DNA from: Jatrophihabitans sp.
Lineage (GTDB): Bacteria; Actinomycetota; Actinomycetes; Mycobacteriales; Jatrophihabitantaceae
DNA length: 64,000 bases
NCBI GenBank assembly: GCA_036389035.1
Contig: DASVQQ010000007.1
Location: forward strand, 62,001-126,000
Direction of reading: 5' to 3'
In this document: piece after piece, positions 42,770 through 51,112 of the stretch
Layout: the number at the start of each line of letters is the position of its first letter
How positions within the stretch are numbered: the stretch's first letter is position 1
Notes under the pieces: model-generated
The model's database searches: none
What the model was told of the DNA's origin: nothing
Seen by the model: the letters and a program-made list of their open reading frames with translations, nothing else
Program-made: the position numbers and the translations under genes

Positions 42770-43921
42770 ATGCACGAAGATCATGTTTTGCCTACCTATT
42801 CGCGAACACGACGCGCTCGCGTGCGACTGATCGCCCTCGGCGCGTCGGCGATCGTCGGCCTTTCGCTGATTCCGGCGATGGCGGCCCCCGCAGCCACCGC
42901 CCCGGTAGCCACGACCACCACGACGCTCACCAAACCGCCGGTCTTCGCCTACTACTACCTGTGGTGGAGCGCCAACCACTGGAAGAACAAGCTGGGCCCC
43001 AACTACCCGATCACCGCGAGCCCGCTGCCGCTCCCGGCGACGCTGGACTCGACCGGCTGCGGAGCTCGGACCCGCTATGTCGGCAACACCCTCACCGACG
43101 TGCCCGGCAAGATCTACAGCCAGGACGATCCGGGCTTCATCGAGGCCGACGTGCGCCAGGCGGCCGCGGCGGGTCTGAGCGGTTTCGCGGTGAACTGGAT
43201 CGGTAACGGCGCGAGCACCCAGTCCGCCACCAGCAACCCCTACAGCGCCCGGCTGCAGGTGCTGGTCAACGCGGTGCGCAAGGTGAACGCCGAGGGCAAG
43301 CCGTTCAAGCTGTGGCTCAGTTACAAAGCCTCCGCGCAGGTGCTGCCGGCTTCTCGCATCAGCAATGACCTGGCCTACATTGTCAGGACCTATGGAGCCA
43401 ATTCGGCCTTCGACAGGTCCAGGTCCGCGAAGTTGACCGTGATCTGGCAGGGCAGCCGCAAGTATCCGGCCTCGACGCTGTCCTCGGTCGGTGGCCCGCT
43501 GCGCTCCAAGCTGAGAATTCTCGGTGATGAGACGACGTGGTCGAGCAGCCGCGCGCCCTACCTGGACGGCAACGCCTACTACTGGTCCTCCCAGAACCCG
43601 TACAGCAATCCCCAGTCCTTCAAGCAATTGGCCGCCTTGGCCGGCGCCGTACGGGCATCCGGCGTCAACCCTGACGGCACCCGCAAGGTCTGGGTCGCGC
43701 CGATCATCCCCGGCTACAACAAGGAACTGGCGGGCGGCTCGGCCTGCGTCCCGCGCCGTGGCGGCCAGACGATCCGGACCCTTTACAACGGCAATGGCGC
43801 TACCAACCCCGATGCGTTCGGCCTGATCAGCTGGAACGAGATCACCGAGGGCTCCTACATCGACCCCATGACCCGGTACGGCTACCAGGACCTCAATGCG
43901 CTCAGTTCGCTTATCAGATAA
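42770..43921 (+). CDS. Secreted GH99/GH71-like protein (second copy)
   Basis: A 383-residue protein with a signal peptide (RLIALGASAIVGLSLIPAMAAPA) and a GH99-like barrel: FAYYYLWWSANHW, VRQAAAAGLSGFAVNW, GNAYYWSSQNP and LISWNEITEGSYIDP. It is related to the gene at 41106 but lacks a membrane anchor and has an extra Cys-containing loop (TGCGARTRYVGN, ACVPRRGG), so it should be released. The ATG at 42770 follows GGAG by 5 bases and gives a normal signal peptide. It has its own promoter in a relatively AT-rich gap (42579-42769). Confidence 0.8.
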   Translation: MHEDHVLPTYSRTRRARVRLIALGASAIVGLSLIPAMAAPAATAPVATTTTTLTKPPVFAYYYLWWSANHWKNKLGPNYPITASPLPLPATLDSTGCGARTRYVGNTLTDVPGKIYSQDDPGFIEADVRQAAAAGLSGFAVNWIGNGASTQSATSNPYSARLQVLVNAVRKVNAEGKPFKLWLSYKASAQVLPASRISNDLAYIVRTYGANSAFDRSRSAKLTVIWQGSRKYPASTLSSVGGPLRSKLRILGDETTWSSSRAPYLDGNAYYWSSQNPYSNPQSFKQLAALAGAVRASGVNPDGTRKVWVAPIIPGYNKELAGGSACVPRRGGQTIRTLYNGNGATNPDAFGLISWNEITEGSYIDPMTRYGYQDLNALSSLIR

Positions 43922-44094
43922 CACATCCGCTGACCGCCAAACAGGCGATAGCGACGCTGGAAGGCCGCTTTCAGCCCTTTCACCCGGCGACAGCCGGTGT
44001 AAGCTAGGCCACATCACGGCCAGGCGCGGGGCTACTAGCCGCTGGGGCGGAACAACCGCCATGCTTGTCGCCGGTCCTACGGGGTGAGCTTGCG

Positions 44095-44802
44095 ATGGGC
44101 GAAGCGATTCGGGTGCTGGTAGTGCAGTCTGGCGCACTCATGCGGCAGGCAGTCGTCCAACGATTGGAAAGCAGCGGGGCGACAGTCGTCGGGCAGGCCG
44201 AGACCAACGCCGAAGCCCTCGTCGAGTACGCCCAGCGATATCCGGATGTGGTGACGGTCGACGTCCGGCTGGGTGCGGAGTCCGGCCTGGTGCTGATCCA
44301 GGACCTGCTCGAGTGCCATCCCGACGCGGTCGTCGTGGTCTATTCCGGGCACGGTGACCGGCACCTGGCCGAACAGGCGGTGGCCGCCGGGGCGGCCGGT
44401 TATATCTGCAGGGGCGCCAGCCGGGCCGAGCTGTCGGAATGCCTCCGGCTCGCGGTTTCCGGAGTGCGCCCGCTGCTCGATCAGCGGCTGGTCGAGGTGC
44501 GCTCGCAGAGCCTGCCGGAACCGGTCGCCGGCGCCGCTGTCCAGCTGACTGCCCGGCAACGCCAGGTGCTGCACCTGGTGGCGTCGGGCACCACGTCGAA
44601 CAAGGACCTCGCCCGCGAGCTGGTCATCTCCGAGAAGACGGTCAAGAGTCACATCGAGCGGATAACCGCCAACCTCGACGTCTCGCGGCGGACCCAGTTG
44701 CCGTTGCGAGCGCTGGAACTCGGGCTGCTACCGGAGCAGCCGGTGGCTCGGGCGCCCAACAGTCAGATCACCGCGATGGCGGCGTCGCGCGGAGTGGGGT
44801 AG
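44095..44802 (+). CDS. LuxR-type response regulator with atypical receiver
   Basis: A 235-residue regulator. The receiver (1-120) keeps the phosphorylatable Asp (VTVDVRLG, D56), but the acidic pair that binds Mg is replaced by Gln11-Ser12 ([11 protein letters not shown]) and the switch Lys by Arg (GYICRGAS), so it may not be phosphorylated normally. The C-terminal HTH ([37 protein letters not shown]) is of the NarL/LuxR type. No sensor kinase is adjacent; it stands before ctaD. ATG 44095 is chosen because of GGGGTGAG upstream and because it starts the receiver strand at the right distance. Confidence 0.85.
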   Translation: MGEAIRVLVVQSGALMRQAVVQRLESSGATVVGQAETNAEALVEYAQRYPDVVTVDVRLGAESGLVLIQDLLECHPDAVVVVYSGHGDRHLAEQAVAAGAAGYICRGASRAELSECLRLAVSGVRPLLDQRLVEVRSQSLPEPVAGAAVQLTARQRQVLHLVASGTTSNKDLARELVISEKTVKSHIERITANLDVSRRTQLPLRALELGLLPEQPVARAPNSQITAMAASRGVG

Positions 44803-44905
44803 TCGTCTAAGCTTTTACGTACTGAGCAGTCAGTCCGGCCCTTCAGGGGGCCACCTACCGAGTGCCGCGCACCGGATCCATCGCACCCGCGCGGCTGGGG
44901 GCCAG

Positions 44906-46702
44906 ATGACTGACATCGTTGATCGCGCCAGGGCGGTCGAACCTCAACCCATCCTGGTCCGGCCATACGCTGCTACGCCGAACCCGCGCGGCTCGCTGTT
45001 CCTCAGGATGCTGCGCACCACCGACCACAAGCTCATCGGGCAGATGTACCTGGTGACCTCGTTCGTCTTCTTCATGCTCGGTGGCCTGCTCGCGATGGTG
45101 ATGCGCGGCGAGCTGGCCCTGCCGGGGATGCAGTTCCTGTCGCCGGAGCAGTACAACCAGCTGTTCACCATGCACGGCACGATCATGCTGCTGCTGTTCG
45201 CGACGCCGCTGGTGTTCGCGTTCGCGAACCTGGTGGTGCCGCTGCAGATCGGCTCGCCGGACGTGGCGTTCCCGCGGCTGAACGCCTTGTCCTACTGGCT
45301 GTTCCTGTTCGGTGGCCTGACCGTGGTCTCCGGCGCCCTGACGCCACAGGGCGCGCCGGACTTCGGCTGGACCGCCTACACCCCGCTCAGCAACATGCAG
45401 CACTCGCCCAACGTCGGGCCCGACCTGTGGATCATGGGACTGGTGGTCGGTGGTCTGGGCACCATCCTGGGCGCGGTCAACATGATCACCACCATCCTGT
45501 GCCTGCGCGCGCCCGGCATGACGATGTTCCGGATGCCGATCTTCACCTGGAACATCCTGGCCACCTCGCTGCTGGTGCTGCTGGCCTTCCCGATCCTGAC
45601 CGCCGCGCTGGTGGTGCTGTGGGCCGACCGGCATCTGGGCGCGCAGGTGTACGCCGCGGAGAACGGCGGGCCGGTGCTGTACCAACACCTGTTCTGGTTC
45701 TTCGGCCATCCCGAGGTCTACATCGTGGCGTTGCCGTTCTTCGGCATCATCACCGAGGTCATCCCGGTGTTCAGCCGCACCCCGCTGTTCGGGTACAAGG
45801 GCATGGTGCTGGCCACCCTGGGCATCACCGGCCTGTCGCTGACGGTGTGGGCGCACCACATGTACGCCACCGGGGTGGTGCTGCTGCCGTTCTTCGCCTT
45901 CCTGACCTACCTGATCGCGGTGCCCACCGGGCTGAAGTTCTTCAACTGGATAGGCACCATGTGGCGGGGCTCGATCACCTTCGAGACGCCCATGCTGTGG
46001 GCGATCGGGTTCATGGTGACCTTCTTGCTCGGCGGCCTGACCGGCGTCATCCTGGCCTCGCCGCCGCTGGACTTTCACCTGACCGACACGTACTTCGTGG
46101 TGGCGCACTTCCACTACGTGCTGTTCGGCACCATCGTGTTCGCGGCCTTCGCCGGCATCTACTTCTGGTTCCCGAAGTTCACCGGCCGCTACCTCGACGA
46201 GCGGCTGGGCAAGCTGCACTTCTGGTTGACGTTCATCGGCTTCCACGTCACGTTCCTGATCCAGCACTGGCTGGGCAACGCGGGCATGACCCGGCGCTAC
46301 GCCGACTACCTGCCGATGGACGAGTTCACCACCATGCACATCATCTCGACCCTGGGGTCCTTCGTGCTCGGGGCCTCGATGCTGCCGTTCCTGTACAACA
46401 TCTACAAGTCCTACCGCTTCGGCGAGATCGTGACGCAGGACGACGCCTGGGGCCACGCCAACTCGCTCGAGTGGGCGACCTCCTGCCCGCCGCCGCGGCA
46501 CAACTTCACCTCGATGCCCCGGATCCGCTCGGATCGCCCGGCGTTCGAGGCGCACTACCCGCACCTGATCCCGCGGCTGGAACGCGAGGCGCACGCCGAG
46601 AAGCGCCATCACAAGAATGTCGCGCAAGCCGGTGTGGCTGCGGTCGGCGCCGAGGGCGGCAAGCCCCGCAGCGAGCGTGACCCGCAGCCCGGGCCCAGCT
46701 AG
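44906..46702 (+). CDS. ctaD: Cytochrome c oxidase subunit I (aa3-type)
   Basis: A 598-residue membrane protein with 12 helices, the catalytic subunit of the terminal oxidase of the respiratory chain. Haem a ligand in FTMHGTIM, CuB ligands and the His-Tyr pair in FGHPEVYI, CuB His pair in AHHMYATG, and haem a3/a ligands in [10 protein letters not shown]. Length is typical of the actinobacterial enzyme, with a hydrophilic C-terminal extension of about 60 residues. Subunits II and III are not near, which is also common in actinobacteria. GGGGGCC lies just before the ATG. Confidence 0.95.
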   Translation: MTDIVDRARAVEPQPILVRPYAATPNPRGSLFLRMLRTTDHKLIGQMYLVTSFVFFMLGGLLAMVMRGELALPGMQFLSPEQYNQLFTMHGTIMLLLFATPLVFAFANLVVPLQIGSPDVAFPRLNALSYWLFLFGGLTVVSGALTPQGAPDFGWTAYTPLSNMQHSPNVGPDLWIMGLVVGGLGTILGAVNMITTILCLRAPGMTMFRMPIFTWNILATSLLVLLAFPILTAALVVLWADRHLGAQVYAAENGGPVLYQHLFWFFGHPEVYIVALPFFGIITEVIPVFSRTPLFGYKGMVLATLGITGLSLTVWAHHMYATGVVLLPFFAFLTYLIAVPTGLKFFNWIGTMWRGSITFETPMLWAIGFMVTFLLGGLTGVILASPPLDFHLTDTYFVVAHFHYVLFGTIVFAAFAGIYFWFPKFTGRYLDERLGKLHFWLTFIGFHVTFLIQHWLGNAGMTRRYADYLPMDEFTTMHIISTLGSFVLGASMLPFLYNIYKSYRFGEIVTQDDAWGHANSLEWATSCPPPRHNFTSMPRIRSDRPAFEAHYPHLIPRLEREAHAEKRHHKNVAQAGVAAVGAEGGKPRSERDPQPGPS

Positions 46703-46745
46703 CGGCTGAGGATCCGGGTCACGCCACGCGCGTGGGCAGCCAGCG

Positions 46746-46958
46746 TCAGTGCTGGTTGATCGCGCCCATCACCACGCCGCCGGCCGGAGCGTCGTCATCG
46801 GCAGTGCCGTCCCTGGCCGAGCCGTCCTGCTCGGCGGTCACGGAGTCCTCGCGACCCTCGTCCTCGGCGATGTCGGCCTCTTCCACACCGGGCAGCCGGC
46901 CCTCGCTGGCGGCCTCTTCAAGATTCTGGTCGTTGCCGCTCTGGTCGTTGCCGCTCAT
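46746..46958 (-). CDS. Small acidic hypothetical protein
   Basis: A 70-residue highly acidic disordered-looking protein (GNDQSGNDQNLEEAASEG, then GVEEADIAEDEGRED). I do not recognise it. GGGAG lies 6 bases before the ATG at 46958; a longer reading from 46976 has no ribosome site. It lies between ctaD and the ABC transporter genes and resembles in composition the small acidic gene at 22968. Confidence 0.5.
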   Translation of the reverse strand: MSGNDQSGNDQNLEEAASEGRLPGVEEADIAEDEGREDSVTAEQDGSARDGTADDDAPAGGVVMGAINQH

Positions 46959-47185
46959 GTCGTCTCCCTTGAGCACGGGGAGTCCAGCCGTGGCTTGACC
47001 GCCTCGCCCGCGCCCGTTCAGTCTCGCGCTGCCGGAGGACCTGACGCAAGGCGAGGCCGTCGGGCAGGCGGGGGCCAGAATGACCGCTTGCCTACCTGCC
47101 TACCTGCACAGCAACGCCGAGGCGTACAGCGGTGTCTGTACGGTCCTCGGCGTGTGCTGAGCGGCTGTCTGAGTGGCTGGGCGGC

Positions 47186-48106
47186 TTACCCCTTCAAACC
47201 AGAGCGCGAGACGCTCTCGATGACCTGTCGCTGCGCGATGATGAAGATCATGATCACCGGCACGCTGGCCACCACGGCGCCGGCCATGATGATCGGGTAG
47301 TTCACCGTCGCCGCGTTCTGCAACTTCGCCAGGCCGGACGGCAGTGTCTGGGTCTCCGGGCTGAACAGCACGTACACCGGCCACAGGAAGTCGTTCCAGT
47401 TGGTCAGGAACGACAGCACCGCCAACGTCGACAGGGCCGGTCTGGACAGCGGCAGGATCACCTTGATGAAGATCTTCCACTGGTTGGCGCCGTCGATGAT
47501 GGCGGCCTCCTCCAGCTCCTTGGGCAGTGTGGAGAAGAACTGCCGGAGGAAGAACACCCCGAAGGCGCCGCCTGCGCTGGGAACGATGATCGCCCACAAC
47601 GAGTCCAGCCAGCCCAGCTGGCTGACGATCAAGAAGTTGGGGATCAGGAACACGAACGACGGCAGAAAGATCGTGGTGATCACGGTGGTGAAGATGAGCT
47701 TCTTACCCGGAAAGTCCATCCGGGCCAGCGCGTAGGCGGCGCAGGCGTCCACGGCGACGATCAGTATCGCGTTCACCGCCGCGGAGAACATGCTGTTGAA
47801 GAACCAGCGCAGCACCGGGTTGGCCGATCCCGCGCTGAACAGGGTCTGGTAGGCCGAGACGTCCCAGGGTTGGGGTATCCAGGACAGCTCCAGGCTGGTC
47901 GAGGCCTCGGGCGTCTTGAACGACGTGCTGACCATCCACAGCAGCGGCGCCAGGAAGATCAGGCTCAGCACCCCCAGCATCAGCCAGAAGAGGACCTGCC
48001 CGAGCGGTGTCTTGGCCCCCGGCTTGCGGGGTTTGGCGGTGCGAGCCGGCTCCTGCGGGTCGGGGCCGGTGGCGGCGGTGGCGCCGCCGGGTGCGAGGCT
48101 CGTCAT
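47186..48106 (-). CDS. Sugar ABC transporter permease (MalG type)
   Basis: A 306-residue inner-membrane permease of the carbohydrate uptake-1 family with six helices. The EAA loop that docks the ATPase is ELEEAAIIDGANQWKIFIKVILP. Its start overlaps the stop of the upstream MalF-type permease (ATGA on this strand). There is no ATPase gene; actinobacteria often share one MsiK-type ATPase among such systems. Confidence 0.92.
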   Translation of the reverse strand: MTSLAPGGATAATGPDPQEPARTAKPRKPGAKTPLGQVLFWLMLGVLSLIFLAPLLWMVSTSFKTPEASTSLELSWIPQPWDVSAYQTLFSAGSANPVLRWFFNSMFSAAVNAILIVAVDACAAYALARMDFPGKKLIFTTVITTIFLPSFVFLIPNFLIVSQLGWLDSLWAIIVPSAGGAFGVFFLRQFFSTLPKELEEAAIIDGANQWKIFIKVILPLSRPALSTLAVLSFLTNWNDFLWPVYVLFSPETQTLPSGLAKLQNAATVNYPIIMAGAVVASVPVIMIFIIAQRQVIESVSRSGLKG

Positions 48107-49053
48107 GACTCTTCCTTCTCGCGGAACAGTCTGAAGTTCAGCAAGCTGATCAGGATCAACATCAGGGCCAGGATGTAGCTCATCGCCGCGGCGACGCCCT
48201 GCCGGTACTGCTGCAGCCCGACCTGGGAGATGTAGTAGATCGCTGTTCGGGTGGAGTTCTCCGGCGCGCCCTTGGTGATCAGGTATGACTGGCCGAACAT
48301 GTTGGCCGAGGCCAGCAGGGTCAGGGTCAGCACGAACAGCAGCACCGGGCGCAGCCCCGGCAGGGTCACGTTGCGGAACTTGTCCCACGCGGTGGCACCG
48401 TCCACCTCGGCAGCCTCGTACAGCTCCGGTGAGATGTCCTGCAGGCCGGCCAGGTAGATGATCGCGTTGAAGCCGAGGGTCCACCAGACCGTCATGCCGA
48501 CCAGGCCGACCCAGGCCCAGGGGACCTGGGTGGTCCAGGGGTAGTCGCCGGCGAACCCGAGCTTCTCCAGGTAGAAGTTCAGCATTCCGATGGTGGGGTC
48601 GAGCAGGAACCGGAACAGCACGCCGACGACGGCCACACCGAGCACGTAGGGCGTGAAGAAGACGGCTCGGAAGAAGGTCCGGCCCGGGAACTTGCGGTTG
48701 AGCAGCATGGCGATCGCCAGCGGGATGACCACCAGCAGCGGCACGCTGAAGACGGTGAAGATCGCCGTGGCCCGGATGCTGCGCCAGAAGTCGGCGCCGT
48801 CACGCGAGCCCGACTTGAACAGGTCGAAGTAGTTGTTCAGGCCCGCCCAGGGCTGGTTCGGCAGCAGGTAGTTGTAGTCGTGCAGGCTGATCCAGATGCC
48901 GTAGATGGCCGGTGCCAGGATGAACCCGATGAACAGCACGCCGTACGGAGCCAGAAACAGGTACGGAGTCGCCCAGCCACTGCGGCGCCGCCGCCTGCCA
49001 GTAGACCTGGCAGGCGGCCGCTCCACAGCGGTGGCCTCGGTGGTGCTCGTCAT
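48103..49053 (-). CDS. Sugar ABC transporter permease (MalF type)
   Basis: A 316-residue permease with six helices preceded by a basic cytoplasmic N-terminus (GRRRRRSG). Its EAA loop is ELYEAAEVDGATAWDKFRNVTLPG. It lies 2 bases after the solute-binding protein gene and overlaps the second permease, so the three form one operon. Confidence 0.92.
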   Translation of the reverse strand: MTSTTEATAVERPPARSTGRRRRRSGWATPYLFLAPYGVLFIGFILAPAIYGIWISLHDYNYLLPNQPWAGLNNYFDLFKSGSRDGADFWRSIRATAIFTVFSVPLLVVIPLAIAMLLNRKFPGRTFFRAVFFTPYVLGVAVVGVLFRFLLDPTIGMLNFYLEKLGFAGDYPWTTQVPWAWVGLVGMTVWWTLGFNAIIYLAGLQDISPELYEAAEVDGATAWDKFRNVTLPGLRPVLLFVLTLTLLASANMFGQSYLITKGAPENSTRTAIYYISQVGLQQYRQGVAAAMSYILALMLILISLLNFRLFREKEES

Positions 49054-49055
49054 GC

Positions 49056-50393
49056 TCAGCCGTACTTCTTCTTGTTCTGCGCCAGGATCTGCGAGGCCTT
49101 GTTGGCAGCGCTGCGCAGCGCCGAGGCCGGGTCGGACTTGCCGAGCACCGCGGCGTTGACCGCGTCATACATCGCCGTCATGGCGTCGCTGATACCGGCC
49201 ACGGCCGGCGGGAAGTGCACGTCGGGCACCTCCTTGGCAAACGGCTGCAAGCCCTCGATCGAGGTGAACTCAGAGCTCTCGGCCAGGCTCTCGACGGCCG
49301 GCACCTTGCCGCTCTTGGCCCAGTCGGCGCTGTTCTGGGTGAACCAGTTGACGAAGTAGGCTGCCGCGTTCACCTTGTTCTCGTCACTGCCCTGGGTGCG
49401 CGGCAGCACGAACTGGTGGGAGTTGCCCCAGACGCCGCCCTTCTCACCGATCTTGGGCAGCTCAGCCAGGCCGATCTTGGTGGTGGTCAGCTTGGTGACC
49501 TCGTTGACCTGCCAGATGCCCTGCCAGTTCAGCGCGTTGCGGCCGTTCTTCAGCGCGACGTAGTCGGCGTCCTGGCCGACGTTCTTGGGGCTGTAGCCGT
49601 TCTTGACCAGGTCGGTCATGAAGGTCAGCGCCGCGATCCCGCCCTCGGAGTCCCAGGTCGCCTTGCTGACGTCCTCGTTGAACAGCTCGCCGCCGAACTG
49701 CCACAGCAGCGACTGGTACATCAGGCCGCCGGTGAACTGGAACGGGCTGACCCAGCTGCCCTGGATGCCCTTGGACTTCATGGCCTCCAGGGCGGCCATG
49801 TACTCATCCTTGTTGGTCGGCGGCTTCTCCGGGTCAAGGCCCGCCTTCTCGAAGACGTCCTTGTTGTAGAACAGGCCCAGGCAGTGCACGTCGATCGGAA
49901 TGCCGTAGCGCTGGTCCTTATAGATGCCGCCCTGCCAGACGGCCTCGGCGTAGTCGCCCTGGTTCAACTTGAGGCTGTTGGCGACCGCGTCGATCGGCAC
50001 GATGACGCGCTGGGCTGCCTGGGTCGGGATGGCGTCGATGTGCATGACCGCGATGTCCGGGCCGTTTCCGCTGGTGACCGCGGCCGGCATCTTCTGGAAG
50101 AAGTCCGCCCACTGGAAGACGTTCATGTTGACCTTGACGTTCTTGGTCTCGGAGTTGAACTGGCTGACCATCTGCTTGGCGTAGTCACCGTCCGCGCCGG
50201 TCCAGCCGTTCCAGAAGGCCAGGGTCACATTGGGGCCGTTGTAGGCGGTGCCGGCGCCGGATGCGGTGGGCCCGGCCCCGGCGCCCGGGGGCGTGCTCTT
50301 ACCGCCGCAGGCAGCCAGCGCGAGCGCGCCTCCGACGGCTCCGGCCGCCCCCATGAAGCCGCGCCGGGACAGCGGAACGTTGAGCTGGTTCAT
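49056..50393 (-). CDS. Sugar-binding lipoprotein of ABC transporter
   Basis: A 445-residue extracellular solute-binding protein of the carbohydrate family 1. It has a twin-arginine signal (SRRGFMG) and lipobox LAAC with the lipidated Cys at 29, so it is exported folded and anchored to the membrane. The mature part has the usual FWNGWTGADGDYAKQMVSQFN start and a W-rich binding cleft. It heads the permease operon. Proximity to two secreted GH43 proteins points to arabinan- or xylan-derived oligosaccharides as ligand. Confidence 0.92.
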   Translation of the reverse strand: MNQLNVPLSRRGFMGAAGAVGGALALAACGGKSTPPGAGAGPTASGAGTAYNGPNVTLAFWNGWTGADGDYAKQMVSQFNSETKNVKVNMNVFQWADFFQKMPAAVTSGNGPDIAVMHIDAIPTQAAQRVIVPIDAVANSLKLNQGDYAEAVWQGGIYKDQRYGIPIDVHCLGLFYNKDVFEKAGLDPEKPPTNKDEYMAALEAMKSKGIQGSWVSPFQFTGGLMYQSLLWQFGGELFNEDVSKATWDSEGGIAALTFMTDLVKNGYSPKNVGQDADYVALKNGRNALNWQGIWQVNEVTKLTTTKIGLAELPKIGEKGGVWGNSHQFVLPRTQGSDENKVNAAAYFVNWFTQNSADWAKSGKVPAVESLAESSEFTSIEGLQPFAKEVPDVHFPPAVAGISDAMTAMYDAVNAAVLGKSDPASALRSAANKASQILAQNKKKYG

Positions 50394-50410
50394 CGAAGGT
50401 CTCCTTGGTT

Positions 50411-50461
50411 GGTGGAAGTCAGAGGTCGGGTGGACAGAGGTCGGGTGGAAGTCAGAGGTCG
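50411..50461. repeat. Direct repeats of GGTGGAAGTCAGAGGTCG
   Basis: Two identical 18-base copies (50411-50428, 50444-50461) with a shortened copy between. They lie in the 5' leader of the solute-binding protein message, immediately before its start. Confidence 0.8.
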
Positions 50462-50625
50462 AGTGGGCAGAGCGGGCGTCGAGGCGGGGTGTCGGGACAG
50501 GCAGGCACCTGACGGCGAATGGTCGGCGGGGTCGTCTCGAGCGCGATCATGCAGCGCGCCACCGGCGGCTCGGTCAAGGTGTACCCCGATCGTGAAAGGG
50601 GCTCCTGCAGGTCTCGTTTGACCCC

Positions 50626-50653
50626 GGGAGATCAGCAACGTGGTTGATCTCCC
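50626..50653. promoter_or_regulatory. Hairpin GGGAGATCA / TGATCTCCC
   Basis: A perfect 9-base stem with a 10-base loop, about 235 bases upstream of the solute-binding protein gene. It may be an operator or RNA hairpin. Confidence 0.4.
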
Positions 50654-50932
50654 AGTCGAAGGTAGCGGCAGAGGTGATCCCGGGCACTCACTGAAGCGCA
50701 TCGGTATCAATCTGTGCCGAAGAATGAGGGTCGCGACGGTGTCGCACCCGGACATTACTGGACACTCTGGAACAGTGCTCAACGGCTCGCCCGGGAGGCG
50801 CACGGGTCGACCGCGGTTCCGCGCCGCCTGCCCGTCACTCGGCTGCCCGGGCTTCGGACACGCGCACGCCAAGACCGGAGGTGTCGGTGCTCAGCCATCG
50901 CGCGCCTTCCGTCGAAAGGGCCCGTTCTGGTT

Positions 50933-50960
50933 TCTACAACGTTGAATATGTTGTTGTAAA
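50933..50960 (+). promoter_or_regulatory. LacI-type operator candidate (ACAACGTTG; TACAAC...GTTGTA)
   Basis: TACAACGTTG at 50935 with a CG centre is a LacI-family half-site pattern, and TACAAC (50935-50940) is mirrored by GTTGTA (50953-50958). A related TTTACAACGTT occurs at 51044. Confidence 0.45.
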
Positions 50961-51043
50961 GAGTTGGAACGTGAGTGATTTCGGTGTGAGTTGTTCTATG
51001 CCTTAGCGGGCGCGCAGCCGTCAGCCGAGCCCGAGCACCACTC

Positions 51044-51059
51044 TTTACAACGTTAGAAG
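51044..51059 (+). promoter_or_regulatory. LacI-type operator candidate TTTACAACGTTAGAAG
   Basis: It shares the 9-base core TACAACGTT with the site at 50935 and lies 53 bases before the GH43 start, where a repressor would block transcription. Confidence 0.45.
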
Positions 51060-51112
51060 GCTGGGTCAGGATGGCTAGACCGGTCGCCGCTGTCCACTTT
51101 CGGAGGTTGTCC

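Larger units (their letters stand above)
50394..51112. other. Divergent promoter region of the arabinan locus, 0.7 kb, no gene
   Basis: No open frame here has the codon bias of a gene. The region holds short direct repeats (50411-50461), a hairpin (50626-50653) and LacI-like half-sites (50933-50960 and 51044-51059). Base composition falls close to 50% GC near 50930-51000, as expected for promoters. Confidence 0.65.

Noticed and set aside
44855..46627. 590-codon minus-strand frame over ctaD
   Set aside because: Antisense shadow; the plus strand has all haem and copper ligands of cytochrome oxidase subunit I.
46724..46735. Palindrome CCACGCGCGTGG after ctaD
   Set aside because: Short, very GC-rich and expected by chance in this DNA; no second copy near a promoter.
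50640..50945. 101-codon open frame between the arabinan transporter and GH43 genes
   Set aside because: Composition is not that of a gene and it lies across hairpins and operator-like sites.
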